DNA of 36,051 nt, taken from Allorhizobium borbori. GTDB lineage: Bacteria; Pseudomonadota; Alphaproteobacteria; Rhizobiales; Rhizobiaceae. The stretch lies in assembly GCF_014196535.1 (NCBI RefSeq), contig NZ_JACIDU010000025.1:1-36051 (forward strand), written 5' to 3'. Made by a program: the position numbers and the translations under genes. Positions 30,055 through 36,051 of this stretch are shown here, piece after piece. Numbering within the stretch: position 1 is the stretch's first letter; each line of letters opens with the position of its first letter. Below the pieces are notes generated by a model that was not told the DNA's origin, did not search any database, and saw only the letters and a list, made by a program, of their open reading frames with translations.

Positions 30055-30923
30055 TGGTGAAGTTTGCAGCCTGCCAGTATGCCATAGAGCTTTTCGCGGA
30101 TTGGGAGGCCTATGCCGCACATCTGGATGCTCTGGTGGGTCAAGCGGTTGCCTCTGGAGCCGAGTTGTTGCTCCTGCCGGAATATTCCGCGATGACGTTG
30201 ACCGGACTTCTTCCGGAGCAGGAACGCGGCGATCTGCAGAAGTCGATCTTCGGCATTCAGCCGCTCATTCCGCGTTGGCTGGAACTGTGCGAGGATCTCA
30301 CTCGCCGACACTCTGTCCTGTTTTGCCCCGGGTCGGCACCGGTGGCCGATCCCGACGGTAAATATCGCAATCGGGCCTTCCTGTTCGGACCGGATGGATC
30401 GCTTGGCCATCAGGACAAGATCATGATGACCCGCTTCGAGCGCGAGCAATGGTTCATCGCCGGCGGTATCGATGGTTTGCGCACCTTCGAAACGCCGTTT
30501 GGACGCCTCGGAATTCTCATCTGTTATGACAATGAATTTCCGATGCTGGCCCGCCGACTGGCAGAAATGGGTGTCGATCTCGTGCTGGCGCCAAGCTGTA
30601 CGGACACGGAGGCGGGCTATCATCGCGTTCGCATCGGTGCACAGGCGCGAGCACTGGAAAACCAGTTTGCCGTGCTCGTTTCGCCAACCGCGGGTTTCGC
30701 GCCCTGGTCGCCGGCGGTGGACGAGAATGCAGGGCGTGCGGCACTTTATGTGCCCGCCGATTACGGTATGCCGCCGAGCGGTGTCTGGGCAGAAAGCGAG
30801 GCCATCTTCACTCCCGACAGCCGGTGGCTCTATGGCGAAATCGATCTTGCCGAGGTCGCGAAGCTTCGCAAGGAGGGGCAGGTCGCGCTTTATCGCGACT
30901 GGCCCGAGCAGTTCATGGTTTGA
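30054..30923 (+). CDS. Carbon-nitrogen hydrolase (nitrilase superfamily)
   Basis: The 289-residue protein carries the Glu-Lys-Cys triad of the nitrilase superfamily: Glu43 in LLPEYSAM, Lys122 in HQDKIMM and Cys157 in ILICYDNEFP. Most members hydrolyse amides or carbamoyl compounds rather than nitriles, and the segment after Cys157 does not point to one named subgroup. The ATG overlaps the stop of the GNAT gene (TGATG), so the two are made together. Given the methylated-amine island upstream, an amide such as gamma-glutamylmethylamide or an N-formyl compound is imaginable but unsupported. A longer frame from 29859 lies inside the GNAT gene. Confidence 0.86.
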   Translation: MVKFAACQYAIELFADWEAYAAHLDALVGQAVASGAELLLLPEYSAMTLTGLLPEQERGDLQKSIFGIQPLIPRWLELCEDLTRRHSVLFCPGSAPVADPDGKYRNRAFLFGPDGSLGHQDKIMMTRFEREQWFIAGGIDGLRTFETPFGRLGILICYDNEFPMLARRLAEMGVDLVLAPSCTDTEAGYHRVRIGAQARALENQFAVLVSPTAGFAPWSPAVDENAGRAALYVPADYGMPPSGVWAESEAIFTPDSRWLYGEIDLAEVAKLRKEGQVALYRDWPEQFMV

Positions 30924-30935
30924 TCGCTCGCGGCC

Positions 30936-32279
30936 TCAGTCGATCAGTGTTCTATCGTAGGCTGCAACAATCCGCGTCGTCAGTGCCCGATAATCGCCGT
31001 CAAAATGGTGTCCGCCGGTCAGTCTGACGATCTCGGCCCCTGTGCCGTCGAGGCCAGGGCAGCCGCTCTCCGTGTCCTCCTCGCCGTAGATGCACTGGAG
31101 GATGCCCGAGGGAATGTTACGGGCGTCCGCGATCGGGTCTCCACCGCGTCCTTCCGGCGGCTTGCCGGCCCAACCAAGAACGGACACCTGAAAGTCGGCT
31201 TTCTTTTCGATCGAGAGCAGTGAAACGAGCTTCACCTTGTTCCGGTGCGCTTCGTCCATGGCCAGATAGGTCGCGGGCATGACATTGGCACCGAAGGAAT
31301 AGCCGATGAGCAGGATATCCGTCGATCCGTTGCGGGTCGCATGAGTATCGATGATGCCCTGAAGCGCAGCCGCCGTTTCATTGGCCGTACGCTCTTTCCA
31401 GAAATAGCGCAGTGCATCGAGGCCGACGGAAGGGATGCCATCGTCCTGAAGAAAGGCGGCGATCTTCTGGTCGATGTCCCGCCAGCCGCCATCGCCAGAA
31501 ATGATGATGGCGAGGGCCCGGCGGTCGCCCGTGGCGTCGAGGACGGTAACGGGCAGTCCATTGGAAGCGGTCCTTGCGTCCTTGATGCGGGCCGACAGTG
31601 CTGATGCCAGAACAGCCTCCGCGTCGCCGGAAACATGCGTGATGGTCAACAGCGGCAGCGGCGCTAAACCTGCCAGCGGCACGTCACCCTGCGCCTTTTC
31701 CGTTAGGCTAATGTCGACCGGATTGGCTAACCCGCTCTCCGGCAGGCCATAGCGCATGCCGCCGGCAACCCGTTTCTTGTCGGCGGGGGTGCAGAGTTGC
31801 TTGTCCAGTCGCACGAAGGCTTCCGGGTCCACGGCAATTGTTCGCTCCACCGTCGCATCGGGGGTCTGGGCGGCGATGGCCAACGCCAGCGCCCCGCCAG
31901 CGCCGTGCCCGGCGATGATCGGGGCACGGTAGGTCCCGTCGCCAAACCGCCGCTGGATCTGCTTGCTCAGGCTTTCGATAGGGGCAACGAGATAGGCGCA
32001 ATCCTGTGCCTCGGATTGAAGCGCGGCGAGCCATTGCGGCTGATCGATGCCGATGACGATGGCGCCTTCGTCGCTCAGGCTTTCCGCCATCCGGCTATCG
32101 GCCTGTGTCCAACCGTCGCTGTCGGAGAGAAGGACGATTTCGGAAACCGCTTCGCCTTCCGGCAGCAGGACGAGCGGATCGGGAATGCCGCCGGTCTTGA
32201 GGCGCGTCTCGTCGAGATCCGAACCGAGGCCGGTCAGAAGCGCCAGCGCCGCAAAGACACCGGTAATGGCGCGTTTCAT
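30936..32279 (-). CDS. acvB: AcvB/VirJ-family lysyl-phosphatidylglycerol hydrolase
   Basis: AcvB is a periplasmic enzyme in agrobacteria and rhizobia that hydrolyses lysyl-phosphatidylglycerol made by LpiA. The 447-residue protein has a signal peptide (about 1-18) and two alpha/beta-hydrolase halves. The C-terminal VirJ-like half carries the nucleophile elbow GYSFGA with Ser328, and HHFDGDY near the end supplies the histidine. The N-terminal half has the matching elbow GHGAGG at 124-129 with alanine in place of serine, so only the second half should be catalytic. The ATG overlaps the stop of the lpiA-like gene by ATGA, so the pair is one operon. A longer frame from 32384 lies inside that gene. 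Confidence 0.88.
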   Translation of the reverse strand: MKRAITGVFAALALLTGLGSDLDETRLKTGGIPDPLVLLPEGEAVSEIVLLSDSDGWTQADSRMAESLSDEGAIVIGIDQPQWLAALQSEAQDCAYLVAPIESLSKQIQRRFGDGTYRAPIIAGHGAGGALALAIAAQTPDATVERTIAVDPEAFVRLDKQLCTPADKKRVAGGMRYGLPESGLANPVDISLTEKAQGDVPLAGLAPLPLLTITHVSGDAEAVLASALSARIKDARTASNGLPVTVLDATGDRRALAIIISGDGGWRDIDQKIAAFLQDDGIPSVGLDALRYFWKERTANETAAALQGIIDTHATRNGSTDILLIGYSFGANVMPATYLAMDEAHRNKVKLVSLLSIEKKADFQVSVLGWAGKPPEGRGGDPIADARNIPSGILQCIYGEEDTESGCPGLDGTGAEIVRLTGGHHFDGDYRALTTRIVAAYDRTLID

Positions 32280-33559
32280 CGACGGAATATCCCCGACAGC
32301 CCGCCGGCGATCAGCGTTGCGGTCGCCGCTGCGGAGAGATAGGGGTTGGAGCCGGCGGGAACGGCGATGTAGCGCGGGCGCCACTCCGGCTCGAATTTGG
32401 CCTTGAAGCTGTAGAGCCCCTGGAACCCATAGAAACGGTTGCCGTTGCGGGCGACGAATGCGCCGGTTCGCTCCCAGAGCGTTGCTGTCGTCCCGGAGCG
32501 AAGACCGGACAACGGCGCCATGCCCAGGTTCAGCGTCTCGAAGCCCCTGACTTTCAGGTCCTCGATCAGGCGTACCATGAGGAAGTCCATTGCACCCCGG
32601 TGGGCGCCCGGCAAAAAGCGCATGAGGTCAACGAAAGCCGCTCCTTTTTCCGTTGTCAGCACATTGGCGAAGGCGACGATGTGGCCGTCCATCCGAACGA
32701 TTGCGACTGGAGAGGTTGCGACGTAAGCGGGGTTGAAAGCTCCGAGCGAGAAGCGCTTTTCACGCGTGCCGCCATGGGCCAGCCATGCATCTGAAATTGT
32801 ACGCAGTTCATCGAGAACGGAGGGCACATTATCAGGCGACAGGAATTCGTAGGTCAAACCGTCGCGGGTGGCGCGGTTGATCGCCCGGCGCAGGTTGGCC
32901 CAGTCGCCGCCACTCATGGTAAAAGCTGGCAGCGTGATTTCCGCCAATTCACCCAGCTTGTAACCGCGAATGCCGGCCATGGCGCTGGAGGAAAGAAAAG
33001 CTTCGGATACCTGATAGAAAACGGGGATGCAGTTGCGGCGGCGTGCGAGCGAACGAAAGGCGCTGGTCAGTTCGTTCCAGTTAGCGCTCGGGCCGACGGG
33101 ATCGAACAGGGCGATGAGCTTGCCGCCCTGACGCGCATACATCAGGAAACTCTTGCCATCGGCAGACCAAAGAACTTGCTTGTCGCCAAGTCTTACCAGT
33201 TGGGCGTCAGCGGCGGTTCCATCGTTTGCCACGCTGACGGCGCGCGCCATTTCCGTGCCGGACAAGGGTTTCTGGCGCGAAAGTTTGGGCAAGAGGGGAA
33301 GGCCGGCGAAAAGTCCGACCTCCCGTTGGCGCACCTGCAAGGTAGCAAGCGCGAGGGAAAGGACGGCCAGTTCATCCAGAAAAGCTTCGTGGAACATGCA
33401 GAAGGTCAGGGCGCGAATGCCGATGCGGGCAGCGTGCCTCAGGAATCCGTATCGCCGTTCCGATCCGCCGGGCATGTCCAGCGTCGGTTCGTCCTGCCTT
33501 GCCTGTTTGGTGGACCAGCCACCGACCGCATACCACCCGCGCAGTGCAATATGCAGCAT
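32276..33559 (-). CDS. Short LpiA-like protein (DUF2156 lysyl-transferase domain without flippase)
   Basis: LpiA/MprF transfers lysine from lysyl-tRNA to phosphatidylglycerol. The 427-residue protein matches the C-terminal catalytic domain (DUF2156): LVRLGDKQVLWSADGKSFLM near 120-139, LIALFDPVGPSANW, ANLRRAINRATRDGL, RRYGF- and EKRFSLGAFN-like blocks, then FVDLMRFLPGAHRGAMDFLM and GFETLNLGMAPLSG, and YSFKAKFEPEWRPRY near the end. Typical LpiA is about 850 residues because of an N-terminal multi-helix flippase. Here about 100 unrecognised residues replace it, with at most one hydrophobic stretch. AGGAGG precedes the ATG, so the short form looks intact rather than a recent truncation. It is coupled to acvB. 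Confidence 0.72.
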   Translation of the reverse strand: MLHIALRGWYAVGGWSTKQARQDEPTLDMPGGSERRYGFLRHAARIGIRALTFCMFHEAFLDELAVLSLALATLQVRQREVGLFAGLPLLPKLSRQKPLSGTEMARAVSVANDGTAADAQLVRLGDKQVLWSADGKSFLMYARQGGKLIALFDPVGPSANWNELTSAFRSLARRRNCIPVFYQVSEAFLSSSAMAGIRGYKLGELAEITLPAFTMSGGDWANLRRAINRATRDGLTYEFLSPDNVPSVLDELRTISDAWLAHGGTREKRFSLGAFNPAYVATSPVAIVRMDGHIVAFANVLTTEKGAAFVDLMRFLPGAHRGAMDFLMVRLIEDLKVRGFETLNLGMAPLSGLRSGTTATLWERTGAFVARNGNRFYGFQGLYSFKAKFEPEWRPRYIAVPAGSNPYLSAAATATLIAGGLSGIFRR

Positions 33560-33905
33560 GTACCCTCCTGTTGTTCCACCGCCGCCGGAAGTGGGCAGAT
33601 AAGCAGAAAATAACTTCGATTTTACGAAGGCCGAACATCGGCTTTCGTTCCTTGTTTTTCGGGGTCGAGGCCGTCCCCGGAATGGCTACAGCCCACGCGA
33701 TAAAGAGGCGGCGGAGAAACTTGTCAATGGTCGACGCGAACTCCCGCCTGCGAATGGTTTCCCATTTCTCAGGAGCGGCATTCGACCTGTTGCGTTTTTC
33801 ATCATTGCTGTCTTTTTCGTTCATTTTGCCGATGCACTCTTGGCGGATAAAGCTTACGCTGGCCTTGCACGCCGGGAAGAACGCACGCAGAGGAGGCAAT
33901 CCGCC
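33560..33905. other. Divergent promoter region between the lpiA-like gene and cpdB
   Basis: This 346-base gap serves both outward genes. It has AGGAGG for the minus-strand gene next to 33565 and GAGGAGG (33890-33896) for cpdB. A hairpin at 33625-33647 (9-bp stem with one G-U pair, AACAT loop) is followed by TTCCTTGTTTTT on the plus strand and could be an attenuator or terminator for an unidentified plus-strand transcript. I see no convincing gene; frames crossing it show no family resemblance. Confidence 0.4.
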
Positions 33906-35894
33906 ATGCTATTTCACACCGAACCCGTTCGCCTGAACCGCCGTACGCTGCTGGGCGGCATTGCCGCATCTTCGGCGCTGGTGTTCCTGCATCCCTTTGC
34001 TGCGCGGGCTGCGGCGAATCAGGCCCATCTGCGCATCATGGAAACGACGGACATTCACGTTCACGTCTTTCCCTATGATTACTATGCCGACAAGCCGAAC
34101 GACACGCTGGGTCTTGCCCGCACCGCCGCCATCATTGACTCGATCCGCGCCGAGGCAGGCAACTCGATGCTGGTGGATAATGGCGATTTTCTTCAGGGTA
34201 ATCCGCTCGGCGATTACATTGCCTATGAGCGTGGCATGAAGTCAGGTGACATGCATCCGGTCGTGCAGGCGATGAACGTGTTGGGTTACGAGTGCGGCAC
34301 ACTTGGCAATCACGAGTTCAATTTCGGCCTCGATTTCATGTTCAATACGCTGGCCGGCGCGAAGCATCCTTATGTCTGCGCAAACCTTACCAAGGGGCAG
34401 CTTGCCGCCGATCCGAAGAACGACGACCTGTTTTTCAAGCCCTATGTTATCCTTGAAAAGGAGATCGTCGATGGGAGCGGCGCAAAGAGCCTCGTCAAGG
34501 TCGGCGTCATCGGCTTCGTGCCGCCGCAGATCATGCTGTGGGATGCGAAGAACCTCGAAGGCAAGGCTCAGACCCGCGATATCGTGGATGCAGCCAAGGC
34601 CTGGGTGCCGGTGATGAAAGAGGAGGGCGCCGACATCGTGATCGCGCTCTCCCACTCCGGTATCGATGGCAAGGGGCAGAGCGAGCGCATGGAAAACGCC
34701 TCGCTCTATCTCGCCGGTGTTTCTGGTATCGACGCCGTATTCACCGGTCACCAGCATCTCGTCTTCCCCGGCCCGAAGACGTGGGACGGTATAGCCGGCG
34801 CCGATCCGGTGAAGGGCACGCTGATGGGTAAGCCAGCGGTGATGGCCGGTTTCTGGGGCTCGCATCTTGGCCTCATCGATCTCCTGATCGAAAAGGATGG
34901 CAAGGGCTGGAAGATCGTGGACTTCACGACGGAAGCGCGTCCGATCTATCACCGCGACGAGAACCGCAAGATCGTCGCTGATGTGAAGGACAAGCCGGAA
35001 GTGACAGCTTCCATTCAGGCGGAACATGACGCCACACTCGCCTATGTGCGCCGGGCCGTCGGCAAGACGTCTGCACCCCTCTATTCCTATTTCGCGCTGG
35101 TGGCGGACGATCCCTCCGTGCAGATCGTTTCCAATGCGCAGACCTGGTACATCAAGGACATGCTGAAAGAGGGGCCTTACAAGGATCTGCCCGTGCTTTC
35201 GGCTGCGGCGCCCTTCAAGGCTGGCGGCCGTGGCGGCGCGGACTACTATACGGACGTTCCGGCGGGGGACATCGCCATCAAGAACGTTGCGGACCTCTAT
35301 CTTTATCCGAATACGGTGCAAGTGGTGCTGGTCACCGGCGCGCAGGTGAAGAACTGGCTCGAAATGTCGGCGGGAATGTTCAATCAGGTGAAGCCGGGCG
35401 ACAAGGATGTAGCGCTGCTCAATCCTGATTTCCCGTCCTACAATTACGACGTGATCGATGGCGTTACCTACCGGATCGACCTTGCGCAACCCGCCCGCTT
35501 CGACAAGGACGGCAAGTTGGCGAACCCTGAGGCAAATCGCATCGTCGCGCTTGCCTTCGAGGGCAAGCCGGTCGATCCGGAGCAGAAGTTCGTGGTGGCG
35601 ACGAACAATTATCGCGCCGGCGGTGGCGGCAAGTTCCCGGAAATCGCCGCCGACAAGGTGATCTTCGTTGCGCCCGATACGAACCGCGATGTCATCGTTC
35701 GCTATATCGTTGCGGAAGGCACGATCAATCCCTCGGCCGACGCCAACTGGTCGTTCGCACCCGTGAAAGATGCTACGGCGTTGTTCGAGACGGGCCCCAA
35801 GGCGAGGGCCTATGCGGCCGACGTCAAGGGCACGAAGATCGAGGATGCCGGTGACGGTGACAACGGCTTCGCAAAATTCCGGCTCGTGCTCTGA
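33906..35894 (+). CDS. cpdB: Tat-exported 2',3'-cyclic-nucleotide 2'-phosphodiesterase / 3'-nucleotidase
   Basis: CpdB-type enzymes hydrolyse 2',3'-cyclic nucleotides and 3'-nucleotides in the periplasm to free phosphate and nucleosides. The 662-residue protein has a twin-arginine signal ([12 protein letters not shown] at 11-22). The metallophosphatase domain shows Asp49 and His51 (TTDIHVHV), [26 protein letters not shown] and FTGHQH. The 5'-nucleotidase C-terminal domain starts at about 385, with substrate-stacking segment [15 protein letters not shown] and the end DANWSFAP. The ATG at 33906 has GAGGAGG about nine bases upstream; a start at 33840 would bury the Tat signal. A hairpin follows the stop, then a transposase remnant. 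Confidence 0.92.
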   Translation: MLFHTEPVRLNRRTLLGGIAASSALVFLHPFAARAAANQAHLRIMETTDIHVHVFPYDYYADKPNDTLGLARTAAIIDSIRAEAGNSMLVDNGDFLQGNPLGDYIAYERGMKSGDMHPVVQAMNVLGYECGTLGNHEFNFGLDFMFNTLAGAKHPYVCANLTKGQLAADPKNDDLFFKPYVILEKEIVDGSGAKSLVKVGVIGFVPPQIMLWDAKNLEGKAQTRDIVDAAKAWVPVMKEEGADIVIALSHSGIDGKGQSERMENASLYLAGVSGIDAVFTGHQHLVFPGPKTWDGIAGADPVKGTLMGKPAVMAGFWGSHLGLIDLLIEKDGKGWKIVDFTTEARPIYHRDENRKIVADVKDKPEVTASIQAEHDATLAYVRRAVGKTSAPLYSYFALVADDPSVQIVSNAQTWYIKDMLKEGPYKDLPVLSAAAPFKAGGRGGADYYTDVPAGDIAIKNVADLYLYPNTVQVVLVTGAQVKNWLEMSAGMFNQVKPGDKDVALLNPDFPSYNYDVIDGVTYRIDLAQPARFDKDGKLANPEANRIVALAFEGKPVDPEQKFVVATNNYRAGGGGKFPEIAADKVIFVAPDTNRDVIVRYIVAEGTINPSADANWSFAPVKDATALFETGPKARAYAADVKGTKIEDAGDGDNGFAKFRLVL

Positions 35895-35902
35895 AATCGC
35901 AC

Positions 35903-35940
35903 ATGCAACGGGTGTCGCGCTCCGGCGGCGTCCGTTGCGT
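35903..35940 (+). terminator. Hairpin downstream of cpdB
   Basis: Arms 35903-35911 and 35932-35940 pair over about nine positions with one wobble, around a long GC-rich loop. It follows the cpdB stop by eight bases. There is no T-run, so confidence is moderate. It ends just before the transposase stop codon on the other strand. Confidence 0.4.
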
Positions 35941-35946
35941 ACTACT

Positions 35947-36051
35947 CTAGCTGTTCAGTCCCGGCATTTGATGATGCGGATTGAGTTTAAACCGTTTTGG
36001 CTCTGTTGCCCAGATTTTGCAGATGAATTCGTAGGGCGTCAGGCCGCGCAG
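35947..36051 (-). mobile_element. C-terminal end of an IS481/IS3-type transposase (partial)
   Basis: On the minus strand the last 105 bases code for 34 residues and a TAG stop (35949-35947). The sequence includes GLTPYEFICKIW and ends NPHHQMPGLNS. This is the conserved tail of a large group of DDE transposases of the rve/IS481-IS3 kind found in rhizobia and other alphaproteobacteria. The rest lies beyond the window. No terminal inverted repeat can be fixed in the 50 bases between the cpdB stop and this stop codon, so it is unclear whether the element is intact or a remnant. It marks an insertion point directly after cpdB. Confidence 0.75.

Overview
The window looks like a chromosomal or large-replicon segment of an alphaproteobacterium of the Rhizobiaceae (Agrobacterium/Rhizobium type). 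The grounds are high GC, strong AGGAG-type ribosome binding sites, tightly overlapping genes, an acvB/lpiA-like pair at the right end, and rhizobial-style fused or overlapping operons. This is inference from gene content; no rRNA or other taxonomic marker is present.

Region 1 (1-16290) is a methylated-amine island. The left edge carries the last 30 codons of a glutamine-synthetase-like gene, probably gamma-glutamylmethylamide synthetase (gmaS). Next come a folate biosynthesis operon (folC, pabB, pabA and a folB-folK fusion), a structured 5' leader, then purU and folD. These are followed by dmmDABC (dimethylamine monooxygenase) and tmm (trimethylamine monooxygenase), and on the opposite strand by tdm (trimethylamine N-oxide demethylase). 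A short PAS/mini-chemoreceptor gene and a KTSC-domain gene lie between tmm and tdm. The reading is: TMA to TMAO (Tmm), TMAO to DMA plus formaldehyde (Tdm), DMA to methylamine plus formaldehyde (Dmm), and methylamine to gamma-glutamylmethylamide (the left-edge gene). Formaldehyde is captured on tetrahydrofolate (GcvT-type domains in Tdm and DmmD) and oxidised to formate by FolD and PurU. The fol genes would enlarge the folate pool.

Region 2 (16068-19585) holds a divergent Amt-family transporter with a 58-residue one-helix protein downstream, an XRE-cupin regulator and a DeoR-type regulator. They are candidates for uptake and control of the island. The liberated ammonium and methylated ammonium species fit an Amt protein.

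Region 3 (19689-22544) is ubiT-ubiU-ubiV, the O2-independent ubiquinone hydroxylation system, with all eight expected cluster cysteines, plus a small GlsB/YeaQ-type membrane protein.

Region 4 (22682-30923) is mixed. It has a PatB/MalY C-S lyase, a soluble PAS-PAS chemoreceptor, a Sco copper chaperone with a DUF2946-like partner, a membrane chemoreceptor, an NTF2-like protein, and a translationally coupled GNAT/nitrilase pair.

Region 5 (30936-36051) has acvB (lysyl-phosphatidylglycerol hydrolase), a short lpiA-like gene that lacks the usual flippase half, a Tat-exported CpdB-type nucleotidase, and at the right edge the 3' end of an IS481/IS3-type transposase. No tRNA, rRNA or CRISPR array was seen.
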